Positions 7,497 through 15,108 of a stretch of DNA of 19,520 nt are shown here, one piece after another (within the stretch, counting starts at the first letter, position 1; each line of letters starts with the position of its first letter). The stretch covers positions 1-19,520 of the forward strand of contig DQVY01000270.1 in the NCBI GenBank assembly GCA_015661535.1, written 5' to 3'. Source of the stretch: Sulfurovum sp. Its GTDB lineage: Bacteria; Campylobacterota; Campylobacteria; Campylobacterales; Sulfurovaceae. A program made the translations under genes and the position numbers. Under the pieces are notes generated by a model. The model did no database searches. It saw nothing but the letters and a program-made list of their open reading frames with translations, and was not told the DNA's origin.

Positions 7497-7517
7497 CCAA
7501 AAAAATAAGGAAAAAAG

Positions 7518-7826
7518 ATGAGTCAAATTATTGTAATAGCAAGATTAGAGTTAAACAAAAAAAATATGTTAGATGAGTGGAAAGTATTATCAAGACAAAT
7601 TGGAGAAGACCTGGAAGGCGAAGATGGTTTTATATACCGTGATTCTGTCATACATGATGATGGGAGCATTTCTTGTATTTTAAAATGGGAAAGCAGGGCA
7701 CATCAAGAGAAGTTTATGGAAGATCTGGCTGCACGTACTGACATGATCACCAATATGCGTATGGAAGATTTTGAAAGAATTGTAAATGTGAGTACTATCA
7801 AACAAGAATTTTTAGAGATTATTTAA
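7518..7826 (+). CDS. Small dimeric alpha/beta-barrel (ABM-like) protein
   Basis: 102 aa. The pattern of a starting beta strand (SQIIVIARLEL), a helix, GEDGFIYRDSVIHDD, then SCILKWESRAHQEKFMED matches the antibiotic-biosynthesis-monooxygenase (ABM) ferredoxin-like fold, in which an E(x)W-E-S segment precedes a helix. Proteins of this fold range from small quinone or haem oxygenases to proteins without known activity; no catalytic residue set is visible, so no reaction is assigned. It appears to be transcribed alone: it has its own promoter upstream and a stem-loop terminator 15 bp after its stop. AAGGA gives a good ribosome site. Confidence 0.88.
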   Translation: MSQIIVIARLELNKKNMLDEWKVLSRQIGEDLEGEDGFIYRDSVIHDDGSISCILKWESRAHQEKFMEDLAARTDMITNMRMEDFERIVNVSTIKQEFLEII

Positions 7827-7840
7827 ATTAGAGAATATGT

Positions 7841-7865
7841 AAGGAGACTGGTTTAGTCTCCTTTT
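7841..7865. terminator. Terminator between convergent genes
   Basis: A perfect 9-bp stem AAGGAGACT/AGTCTCCTT (7841-7849 with 7855-7863) with a GGTTT loop. A short T run follows on the + strand. It lies between the ABM-like gene and the convergent end of the carbon-uptake operon, so it may serve both directions; the T run is weaker on the - side. Confidence 0.78.
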
Positions 7866-7880
7866 GTCTATCGCTCTGGA

Positions 7881-8123
7881 TTAACCGCAGTGTCCACCAC
7901 CACAACATCCACCACCTGAACCTTCTTCTACACCGATCATAAATTCATTACCAGCAGCTGCTTTTGACACAAAATGATGTTTTGAACAAAAATCTTCATT
8001 CATGATCTCTGTAATGGCTCTTGAGTAATTGATAGCATCTGCTCGGTTGTCAAATGTTTTTTCTTTTTGTATATCGCTTTTGCGGAAACACCCGCACTCT
8101 CTTTCTATTTGTACTGTAAACAT
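7881..8123 (-). CDS. Small CxC...CxxHH protein with Gly/Cys/His-rich tail (carbon-uptake operon, last gene)
   Basis: 80 aa, function not recognised. The body has C10-G-C12-F-R-K-S, then C46 and H49/H50 (DFCSKHH), and the tail ends GGGCCGGGHCG with C73, C74, H78 and C79. Glycine-rich Cys/His tails of this kind bind metal in several unrelated proteins, so metal binding is a fair inference, but the metal and role are unknown. It is a tandem paralogue of the 77-aa protein next upstream (8204-8437). Similarity extends into the leader: 20 of 24 bases before the ATG match, including ATATTTAAC and AAAGGAT, so this is a recent or constrained duplication. Position downstream of dabA suggests co-transcription. 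Confidence 0.88.
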   Translation of the reverse strand: MFTVQIERECGCFRKSDIQKEKTFDNRADAINYSRAITEIMNEDFCSKHHFVSKAAAGNEFMIGVEEGSGGGCCGGGHCG

Positions 8124-8203
8124 AGTTATCCTTTGTGTGTTAAATATGAGGGATAATAGCCATAAGTCCTTAAAGAGATATTAAATAGGAGTAATTTACT
8201 CTT

Positions 8204-8437
8204 TTAATAGTCATCCTCATCATCTTCGTAGTCTGCACGGACCACTGATCCCATGACAATCACATCCCCACGGTCTTCCGCTTCAAAATAGTGTGTATGA
8301 CAAAACTCTTGGTTCATGCGGCACTCCATGATCTTTGCTTTCATCAGCGCATCAGATTTTGTCTCAAAGGTTTGATCATTTTCAAACCCGCTTTTCTTAA
8401 AACAGTTACATTCATTTTCTATATGGATTGTATACAT
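8204..8437 (-). CDS. Small CxC...CxxH protein with acidic tail, paralogue of its neighbour
   Basis: 77 aa, function not recognised. It shares with the neighbouring 80-aa protein the frame M-T-IE-EC-x-CF-KS, a central TF...DA, and MN..FC..H.F, keeping C10, C12, C46 and H49, a plausible metal site. It lacks the Gly/Cys/His tail and ends instead in an acidic stretch, DYEDDEDDY. It starts 23 bp after the dabA stop with the RBS AAAGGAT, and its own stop is 80 bp before the next start. That gap holds only the second gene's duplicated leader and a short GAGTA/TACTC stem. The operon position points to an accessory role for DabA/DabB, for example zinc supply or complex assembly, but this is inferred from context alone. 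Confidence 0.88.
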   Translation of the reverse strand: MYTIHIENECNCFKKSGFENDQTFETKSDALMKAKIMECRMNQEFCHTHYFEAEDRGDVIVMGSVVRADYEDDEDDY

Positions 8438-8460
8438 AGTGATCCTTTTTTAGTTAAATA

Positions 8461-11334
8461 TCAGTCAAGTTCTTTAATGACTATAAATTCTCCATACTCA
8501 TAAGAGTATACTTTCTTTGCTTCTTTGTCTATGATGATAGGTCTGATCCATTCATTTAAAATGAACTCCTTGGCAATGGAGTTTTCAACTGCTTTAGCTA
8601 CAGTATCTAAAGGTGCTTCCATGAAGGTAAGCAGACGTACAGGTTCATGGTAGGCTTCACCTTCTGTAAGAACACTTTGTGTTGGCAAACCTATTTTCAA
8701 GTCACTGTAGTTTCCATTGTAGACACCTACTTTGGCCACAACATTATGATAGACTTTTGAGCCTGCACCATAGGTTTTGTTGTCTACTGTTGAGAAATAA
8801 TGTTCAAGGTTGATCCACTCACCGACAACCAGGGGACCGTCAAAGATACGGGTAAGCAGATCGGCGTTGTTGTTGTCCACTTTCCAGTCGTAAGAGTGCA
8901 TGAATAGACGGTTACCAAAGTTAAGGTGACGCGTAGAGTCTCTTGGACCGGCAAAGACACCCATATTGCCTGCTAGGCCCCATTCCGGTCTTGGTTCAGA
9001 CCAGTCCATGGTCTTAGTGAAAAGATCTTCCTGTATTTTGGCATTAGGAAGTACCTTGACTCTCTCTTCTCGCGATTCCAGTGAAGCTGCATTAAAATCT
9101 TTTTTCACTTTTTCAAATTGTTTTTTCTCATCTTCATTTAAGATGTCTGTATCATAAAAGGTTATTTCATCTGTGGTGGTGACATGCATCGAAGGTATAA
9201 ATTTGACCTCTTCAGGTATCTCTATGCCTTTTGTTTTAAGTAGGTCACGTACCTCTTTTTTGTTTCCTATCATACAGAGTGCTCTGGCATTTGGCAGAGA
9301 TATACTTCCTCCACAGGCACCACAGTCCAGTGCAGATTCAAAAGGGTTATTGTCTGAGAGACTTCCGTGTCCTGCAATAGTGACGAATTTTGGAAAGTCT
9401 TTGAGCAAACCAATCATTTTGAGTAGGTTCTCCAGATACATGGCTTGTTCATCCAGGGTAAATCCTACCATTTTAAGTCTCTCTTTTTGTGTCTTGTAAT
9501 CTTCCGGGGTTACATGATAAGAGTCTTTTAATTTTTCGATCATATCGAAAGGTACACTTGTGCAATGCATGTTGTCAAAAACAAGATGTTCCCAAAGTTT
9601 TTCTATTTCAAGGTTGTCAAGGGAAGTATTTGATTGTGTGGTCAACACTTCGTTGATGAGATTTATATGCAATCTTTTCACATATTTTTCTATTTCTTCC
9701 TCTGTAAGTTTATTGAGCGTATAGGTGGTTTTTGGCTTTTTGGGTTTCATTTTGGAAAAGAGTTTTTGTGTCTTTCCCGGGAAGAATGTTTTACCAAAAA
9801 GTTTAACACCAAATGCCCAACCAATAGCTTCTACCATAATATAAGGGGTATAAGGATTGTTTTTGAGGTCATTTAGGACTTTCTTGTATGTTTTTGTGAC
9901 ACCTTTTTTTTCATTATACTCGTCATGACTCTCTGTAGGTATCTCAAAAACAATATTGTTTGGTTTGATGACAGCAGGTGCCAGGGCTGTGGCATGGGCT
10001 TTATCGAACTCAACAAATGAGATAGGAAGACCTAAAAAACCACCTGCACCAAAGGTACTGTATGCTCCTGATTCTTCTATCTTCCTGCGAATGACCTCAG
10101 ATCTGACATCTAAACAAAAAATACCAGCGGCTAAAGGTTTTTCTGTATAAGTATGTGTACTTGTAAATTCATCGACATAATGTGTAATATAGCTGTCTTC
10201 AAGTGATTTTAACCAAATATAGCCTTCTTCTTTTTTAAGAAAATGAGTAAACTTCCCAAAATCAACCAGAGACATATCAAGCTCAGGTAAACGTTTCTTT
10301 GCAAGTTGTATTTGCAGTGAATTAAGATTGATCTCATCAGTGACATAGGCATTTAGGATCTCTTTGTAGTCCCGATGCTCTTCCATTGCATCATTGTAGG
10401 TACCTGTGAGTTTACCTTTTGACTGTAAGAGTTTTAAAATAGAAAATTCCATGTTCTCTTTAATGTAACTGTGGAGTATGTCAAAATTGTTAATGGTTTC
10501 ATTTCCAATATATTTACGCTCAAAATGTAAGCGAATAGCCATATAATCCATAAGAGTTGAGGGATGCTCTTGTTGAGAGTAATAACTGTCATCTTCTGAA
10601 CGGTATTTGATAAAACCAGCCCAGCCGTGGAGTTTGAGTATATGTGTTAAAAAGTATTTTTCGACATCTTTGACTTTGAGTTTTTCGAGTATCTCCTGTA
10701 CATATATTTCTGAATCTCCGGTATGCTCGATGTTTTCATAGAGTTTAAAGGTATTGAACATACCCAGCTCTCTGTCTGCCATACTCAATGTAGTTTGTGC
10801 TTCATCAAGATAACGGGCAATGTATTCGATAATGTCTTTTTCAATGAGTTCTTTTTCTGTGGTACCAAAAAGGGCATCATGAATTTCATAGAAGGTCATA
10901 TGTTTAGTGAGTGCTTCGAGCCACGCTTCTTTGTCCATATAGATAGAGTGTTTTTCTAGACAGCTGTGCAGATCTTCATCGATCTCATTGATCTTTAACT
11001 CTTCGTAACTTCTTAGAGAGTTCCAGTCCGGACTGATTGTAAGCATGAATGTTTTAGCCTGCTCTGCATAGTCTCCAAAATCAGAAGACTGCAGTGCTTT
11101 TTGTAGATTCTTTTCCAGAGACTCTGATGTTATCTTTCCCTTATTGTAACGGGCAATATAGTAATCGGGATCCATATATACTTTACCGCCAAATATACTT
11201 TTGGCTTTCTCTACACCCTCTTTGAAATTAAGATCTTCAAATCCTTTTAAAGGGTTATGATGAATAAAGGCACCAATAGGCCAATAGTGTGGTACGGTAT
11301 TTTGTACCGCTTTTAATTTTTCTTGAATACTCAT
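8461..11334 (-). CDS. dabA: DabA, zinc-dependent carbonic-anhydrase-like subunit of the DAB inorganic-carbon transporter (DUF2309)
   Basis: 957 aa. DabA is the cytoplasmic subunit of the DAB/DAC system, which converts CO2 to bicarbonate in one direction, driven by the proton gradient through DabB. The beta-carbonic-anhydrase-like site is visible: C407-L-D409-V-R (GIFCLDVR) and H656 with C671 (GHGSLS...LDCGACGG). The H-to-C spacing of 15 equals that of the Halothiobacillus enzyme (H524, C539). The C/D pair lies about 249 residues before the His, against about 173 there, so this protein carries roughly 75 extra residues between the two halves of the site and is longer overall than typical 800-residue DabA. 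Its ATG overlaps the stop of the upstream membrane-protein gene (ATGA), showing translational coupling. No signal peptide or membrane helix is seen. Confidence 0.94.
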   Translation of the reverse strand: MSIQEKLKAVQNTVPHYWPIGAFIHHNPLKGFEDLNFKEGVEKAKSIFGGKVYMDPDYYIARYNKGKITSESLEKNLQKALQSSDFGDYAEQAKTFMLTISPDWNSLRSYEELKINEIDEDLHSCLEKHSIYMDKEAWLEALTKHMTFYEIHDALFGTTEKELIEKDIIEYIARYLDEAQTTLSMADRELGMFNTFKLYENIEHTGDSEIYVQEILEKLKVKDVEKYFLTHILKLHGWAGFIKYRSEDDSYYSQQEHPSTLMDYMAIRLHFERKYIGNETINNFDILHSYIKENMEFSILKLLQSKGKLTGTYNDAMEEHRDYKEILNAYVTDEINLNSLQIQLAKKRLPELDMSLVDFGKFTHFLKKEEGYIWLKSLEDSYITHYVDEFTSTHTYTEKPLAAGIFCLDVRSEVIRRKIEESGAYSTFGAGGFLGLPISFVEFDKAHATALAPAVIKPNNIVFEIPTESHDEYNEKKGVTKTYKKVLNDLKNNPYTPYIMVEAIGWAFGVKLFGKTFFPGKTQKLFSKMKPKKPKTTYTLNKLTEEEIEKYVKRLHINLINEVLTTQSNTSLDNLEIEKLWEHLVFDNMHCTSVPFDMIEKLKDSYHVTPEDYKTQKERLKMVGFTLDEQAMYLENLLKMIGLLKDFPKFVTIAGHGSLSDNNPFESALDCGACGGSISLPNARALCMIGNKKEVRDLLKTKGIEIPEEVKFIPSMHVTTTDEITFYDTDILNEDEKKQFEKVKKDFNAASLESREERVKVLPNAKIQEDLFTKTMDWSEPRPEWGLAGNMGVFAGPRDSTRHLNFGNRLFMHSYDWKVDNNNADLLTRIFDGPLVVGEWINLEHYFSTVDNKTYGAGSKVYHNVVAKVGVYNGNYSDLKIGLPTQSVLTEGEAYHEPVRLLTFMEAPLDTVAKAVENSIAKEFILNEWIRPIIIDKEAKKVYSYEYGEFIVIKELD

Positions 11335-12068
11335 GACAGTAACTCCTTAAAACCTACTATGCTTAGCAGTAATAAAATGATAACGATGAACAGGTGTAAT
11401 CTCCGCTCTTTCAGGGTAAGGTCAACATAATGCACATTGTCATTCGGTTTGCCAAAGACGGTTTTTGCCATCACCCGCATAGCGATCAGAAAGTTCCCAA
11501 AAAAGATGACAGAATTGATGATATACCACATAAAGTGCGTGTCTGAAGAGAGGATACCGTTTAGAAACAACAAGGCATTTGGGAAAGGAGGGTAGAGTGC
11601 CAATGCTGTTAAGTAAATGGTCAGGAAAAGTCCTGCATACGGTGTGACAAGGGTAATACCGCTCACAGACTGGTAGTTGGCACTCCCATAGTTTCGTTCA
11701 TAGTATTTGGCAATAAAATAAAGCCCAAAGAGTGTCAAGAGCATAGAAAGCGCATAAAGGACACTCTCCTCTGGTCCGAACAGCATAAGTACAGGTGCAT
11801 TAAAGAACAGTACATAATACCCCAGTTTATAGAGATTGGTTGTTTTATTGGCTCTGTAGAGTGAATAGAGTGAGGCAATAAATGCAATAATGACAAAGGG
11901 CATAGATACCTCTTGCGGAAAGAGCGTATCAATAATGATACCACAGACAAGCAAGGCAGTAGAAAGAAAGAATATTTTCTCTTTTTCCAGTGTCTTTGTC
12001 TTTTCAAGATAGACATAGTACGGCACACCCGCAAATAAAAACAATAAAATAAAATGTATTAACATCAT
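11331..12068 (-). CDS. Multi-pass membrane protein between dabB and dabA (possible third transporter subunit)
   Basis: 245 aa, mostly hydrophobic, with about seven to nine predicted membrane segments (roughly residues 2-20, 31-48, 54-71, 81-97, 101-120, 139-160, 178-200 and 222-241). I do not recognise a named family. The part around residues 140-205 (TPYAGLFLTIY..., then PPFPNALLFLNG and a later helix ending RVMAKTVFGKP) recalls the late helices of the NuoM/NuoL/Mrp antiporter family; this is a remote resemblance only. It starts 8 bp after the dabB stop with AAGAGGA and overlaps dabA by 4 bp, so its product is probably made in step with DabA and DabB. A membrane partner or anchor for the complex is the simplest reading. 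A standard DAB system needs only two genes, so this one is unusual. Confidence 0.88.
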   Translation of the reverse strand: MMLIHFILLFLFAGVPYYVYLEKTKTLEKEKIFFLSTALLVCGIIIDTLFPQEVSMPFVIIAFIASLYSLYRANKTTNLYKLGYYVLFFNAPVLMLFGPEESVLYALSMLLTLFGLYFIAKYYERNYGSANYQSVSGITLVTPYAGLFLTIYLTALALYPPFPNALLFLNGILSSDTHFMWYIINSVIFFGNFLIAMRVMAKTVFGKPNDNVHYVDLTLKERRLHLFIVIILLLLSIVGFKELLS

Positions 12069-12076
12069 GATCCTCT

Positions 12077-13684
12077 TTAAAATATTTTGAAGTATTTAAC
12101 ATACATATCGGATATATATCCTTCTTTGGCCAGCATCTTGTAGAATCGCCATTTCGCTTTACTCGGTTTATGTTTACCTACAGGTACATTGACATAATGT
12201 TGTTTGTAGGTAAAGAGCCAACCGACGACCATGATAGCACCTAACATAAAAATCGTCATTGCGCCTGTGACATTGAGTGTAGCAACCTCATAAAAGAGCG
12301 GACCGTATTCACCATACAGGAAGTGTTCCAATGCCAGACCTACAAACTCATAGGTAAACAGGACAAGGACAAAAGAACTTATCAGTGCGAAAATGACTTT
12401 TGGCGAATTCACTTTATTGACCTCAAAGAAGGACAAAAAGAGTTGTGTACCGGTAAGCCATGCAAATGCAAGTATTAAGACAGCCGCATTAAACTCCAAG
12501 CCGTCTGTCAGCAGGAATTTCAGGCCAACAAAGACAATGACCGGCAATACCGTAAAGAAGGCGATCATACGGAACATGTTGATACTGTTGTATTGCGGCT
12601 TCTCTTCCCAAAAAACTTCATGTGAAAGACGTTTGGGAATATTGGGGTCTTTTCTTGCCTGGTGGATAAGACTGCCTGATTCCAGGAAAAGAGAGGCTTT
12701 GAAAATACCATGGACCATAAGGTGGTAGATGGCAAGAGAGAATGCACCCAATCCTACTTCCATAATCATGTAACCCATCTGTCCTACAGTGGAGTAACCA
12801 AGAGAACGTTTAATGTCGGAGACGGCAAGCATGAGTAAAGATGCGAAGACCGCAGTAATGAGTCCCATAACAAAAGCGACATTGAGTACAGCAGGGGTAA
12901 GCAGGAGCAAAAAAGCCATTTTATTGAGTAAAATTCCTCCTACGTTCACTACACCGGCATGCATAAGGGCAGAGACGGGGGTCGGTGCTTCTGAGGTGTA
13001 CGGCAGCCAAAGGTGAAAAGGCATAATGGCTGATTTCATCATGGCTGCGAACAGGAATAAGAAGCCAATGACGTAAATGACCGGGTTGTCAATAGGACCC
13101 AGTTTGGACATCTCTAACCATTTTTGACTGAGTTCTGCCAGATCAAAACTGCCAAATGTTTTATAGGTAAGTACTACAGCGATAATAAAAAGCAGGTCAG
13201 CCAATTTATGGATAAGCATGGTCCATCCGCCATTTTTAATGGCCGATTTTGACTCCACATTAAAAGATATAAGCAGGTAAAGACTGATACTCATAAGTTG
13301 CCATGCGATCGTAAGTATGATAAGGTTGTTACTCATAACAAGAAGGTAGATAGCTGAAAATATGAAGTTCAGAAGGATAAAGAATCTTTTATACTCCGGC
13401 TCGTCCCACATATATTTTGTGGAGAATTTTCGTATAACAAGCCCTAGTATGGCCACATAAGGTACCAAGATGGCAGAGAGTTCATTGTAGACCAGCAAGC
13501 CGTCAAAACCGTAAATAGCTTCCCCTGTGGTCATGACATAATATGTTCCAAAAAGTCCCAATATCGCAACGATAGATGAGAAAAACAGACTTATTTTCGG
13601 CATTAAGATTTTCTGTTTTAAAAACCCTAAAGAAAAGGCAATCAAAACTGGTATGAACGGAATAAATAAAACTAAATTTTCCAC
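12077..13684 (-). CDS. dabB: DabB, proton-conducting membrane subunit of the DAB inorganic-carbon transporter (NuoL-like)
   Basis: 535 aa, about 13-14 membrane helices, belonging to the proton-conducting antiporter family (PF00361). Channel residues known from NuoL-type proteins are present: Lys217 and His224 (MMKSAIMPFHLWLP), Glu232 and His242 (SEAPTPVSALMHAG), Lys292 (DIKRSLGYSTVGQMGYM) and H321/H325/K329 (HLMVHGIFK). The conserved Glu of the fifth helix (GWE in NuoL) reads Gln129 here (AWQLMS). It is shorter than NuoL and lacks the long lateral-helix extension, as expected for DabB. It starts with GTG, with a strong AGGGGGA ribosome site upstream. As first gene of the operon, it should set expression for the membrane protein, dabA and the two small genes. 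Confidence 0.93.
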   Translation of the reverse strand: MENLVLFIPFIPVLIAFSLGFLKQKILMPKISLFFSSIVAILGLFGTYYVMTTGEAIYGFDGLLVYNELSAILVPYVAILGLVIRKFSTKYMWDEPEYKRFFILLNFIFSAIYLLVMSNNLIILTIAWQLMSISLYLLISFNVESKSAIKNGGWTMLIHKLADLLFIIAVVLTYKTFGSFDLAELSQKWLEMSKLGPIDNPVIYVIGFLFLFAAMMKSAIMPFHLWLPYTSEAPTPVSALMHAGVVNVGGILLNKMAFLLLLTPAVLNVAFVMGLITAVFASLLMLAVSDIKRSLGYSTVGQMGYMIMEVGLGAFSLAIYHLMVHGIFKASLFLESGSLIHQARKDPNIPKRLSHEVFWEEKPQYNSINMFRMIAFFTVLPVIVFVGLKFLLTDGLEFNAAVLILAFAWLTGTQLFLSFFEVNKVNSPKVIFALISSFVLVLFTYEFVGLALEHFLYGEYGPLFYEVATLNVTGAMTIFMLGAIMVVGWLFTYKQHYVNVPVGKHKPSKAKWRFYKMLAKEGYISDMYVKYFKIF

Positions 13685-13723
13685 TAAAAGTTCCCCCTAT
13701 ATATACATTAATTAGAAATAAAA

Positions 13724-13802
13724 TATTGATGGCATATCAATAGATACATTTCTATACTAGAAAGTATCATAGCTAAATTTATAAAGAGATACTTAGCGAT
13801 AC
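13724..13802 (-). promoter_or_regulatory. Candidate operator region upstream of the dabB operon
   Basis: An inverted repeat TATTGAT-N5-ATCAATA (13724-13730 with 13736-13742) has the T-N11-A form of LysR-type regulator sites. Next to it a stem GATAC-a-TTTCTA/TAGAAA-GTATC (13743-13768) is followed by two GATAC copies 10 bp apart (13788-13792 and 13798-13802). No clear -10 was fixed; TAATTA or TATATA between 13698 and 13714 are options. The rest of the 202-bp gap (13685-13886) shows nothing further. Confidence 0.4.
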
Positions 13803-13886
13803 CTTATTGAATGCACATTTACCATTAAGGTGCGCTAAAATGAAACACTATAAATGGCATAAAGGTAGGAAAAATTATAAAAGTAT

Positions 13887-14273
13887 TTAGAGGTCTAATT
13901 TACGTATAAAATTTGTGGCAATATCTGTACTTTTTTGTTTGAAAAATTCCCCGGCTGAGGGGGTATATATGGTATCTACTGTATGATGGAAAAGTGTGAT
14001 CCATACAGAGAATGTCCCACGGTTAATCCCCGAAATATCGAGGTGTGGCCGTAAGGGGTTCCCTTTGTACTCATCATATCCTAAGGCAACAAATTTCCAA
14101 AACTCAGTGAGAAGGATCAGGTGCTCTTCCCATTTTTCATTGTGTATATCTTCACCGAGTATTTGTATGAAAAAAGGTGCCAAAAGAGGGTCTTTTATGA
14201 CCTCTGTGTAAAATCTACGCACAAGCAGCGCAATATTTTCTTCGTTGATGCTTTTGTGAAGGGATGTATTCAT
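13887..14273 (-). CDS. Group III truncated haemoglobin
   Basis: 128 aa. It matches the group III truncated globins known from Campylobacter jejuni (Ctb): an early FYTEV with Tyr22 at the B10 position, EFWKFVALGYDEYKGNPL, the proximal haem-ligand His77 in RPHLDI, and Trp91 (FSVWITLFHH) at the G8 region. These proteins bind O2 or NO and have been linked to oxygen handling and nitrosative stress. It lies 23 bp downstream of the 241-aa unknown gene in the same direction, so it is likely the second gene of that operon; only a weak, bulged GCAC/GTGC stem follows it. The length is normal and the gene appears intact. Confidence 0.92.
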   Translation of the reverse strand: MNTSLHKSINEENIALLVRRFYTEVIKDPLLAPFFIQILGEDIHNEKWEEHLILLTEFWKFVALGYDEYKGNPLRPHLDISGINRGTFSVWITLFHHTVDTIYTPSAGEFFKQKSTDIATNFIRKLDL

Positions 14274-14296
14274 AAGAGGGATAAGAGAGGAGAGTG

Positions 14297-15022
14297 CTAT
14301 TCTCCTGTCCCTTTATAGATCGTATCAAAATGGGCAGCCAAGTCTGAGGTATAGACAGCCGCGGAAATGACATCACAGTTAAATGTGTTAGAGAAGCAGG
14401 AAGGCTCTTCAAAAAGTTCTCCGCTCTGTTCAATGACTTTGGTTGCTTCTATCAGGCCCTGGTCATTTTTACTTGCATAGTTAAGTGCTGCTAAAAATAC
14501 TTCTATTTTTCGCCCTACAAATTGTTCATCAAGTAATTCTTTGATAAATGCATCATTGTTGTAGTCATGTAAAAGTTTTTTTACATTTTCTGCTGACATA
14601 TATACACCGCCGCTGTAGGGACCTTGAAGTTTACTGCTTACCTGCAGGTCTTCAATGTAGTCACTTGGAATAACCTCTTCCCAAGCAGTGACGTAGGTTT
14701 TATGAAATTCAGGATCAATAATACTAGACAGTGCAGAACCTTGTACAAAATAGAATGTTTCAAAGAACCCTTGTACAATAGCTAAAAAGTAGGCATGCCA
14801 TTTGTTAAAATTATCATAATCAAGCTCTCTTGAACGTTTGATCATCTCTGTGTATTTATTTTTATAAAATGTTTGAAGTTCTTCAAGGTCATGGTTCTTT
14901 TGCTGCTCTTTGGGGATACGTACCTCCAGCGAATTTATAGCACCTAAGTCCTCAAATGCATCAAAATACCATGCTTTCATTTGTGCTTCTGAAATGGGGT
15001 GATAACTTATACTAAGATCCAT
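14297..15022 (-). CDS. Unrecognised 241-aa soluble protein, first gene of the globin operon
   Basis: 241 aa, no family recognised. It has no signal peptide or membrane helix and looks mostly helical, with aromatic-rich segments (KWHAYFLAIVQGFFETFYFVQGS near residues 88-110) and a C-terminal part holding its only two cysteines (PSCFSNTFNCD). A GGVY segment sits near residue 155. It has its own promoter (see 15109-15135) and leads into a group III globin, so a role in oxygen or nitric-oxide responses is conceivable, but nothing in the sequence proves it. Codon use resembles that of the neighbours. The start is supported by AAAGG about 7 bp upstream. Confidence 0.85.
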   Translation of the reverse strand: MDLSISYHPISEAQMKAWYFDAFEDLGAINSLEVRIPKEQQKNHDLEELQTFYKNKYTEMIKRSRELDYDNFNKWHAYFLAIVQGFFETFYFVQGSALSSIIDPEFHKTYVTAWEEVIPSDYIEDLQVSSKLQGPYSGGVYMSAENVKKLLHDYNNDAFIKELLDEQFVGRKIEVFLAALNYASKNDQGLIEATKVIEQSGELFEEPSCFSNTFNCDVISAAVYTSDLAAHFDTIYKGTGE

Positions 15023-15051
15023 AGTTAACCTTTAATTTTTAATTTACTGCG

Positions 15052-15081
15052 ATAGGGCACCTATTCTTAGAGGTGCCCTAT
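15052..15081 (-). promoter_or_regulatory. Leader hairpin of the globin operon
   Basis: A perfect 11-bp stem ATAGGGCACCT/AGGTGCCCTAT (15052-15062 with 15071-15081), 8-nt loop, without a T run on either strand. If transcription starts from the promoter at 15109-15135 (- strand), this stem lies within the roughly 80-nt untranslated leader. A regulatory or stabilising leader structure is likely; a terminator is unlikely. Confidence 0.6.
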
Positions 15082-15108
15082 ATCCAACAGCCTATTTATA
15101 AGGGCGGG

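Noticed and set aside
7881..7913. Gly/Cys/His-rich tail considered as a frameshift artefact or low-complexity noise
   Set aside because: The frame stays open to a proper stop just before a terminator, and the body upstream aligns with its paralogue, so the tail is most likely real.
13784..13802. Repeated GATAC units considered as a CRISPR or phage attachment repeat
   Set aside because: The units are only 5 bp and the spacing does not suit a CRISPR array. No integrase or tRNA is near, so a protein-binding site is the better reading.
15052..15081. Strong hairpin considered as a terminator
   Set aside because: No gene ends nearby on the + strand and neither side has a T run; it falls in the predicted leader of the - strand operon.
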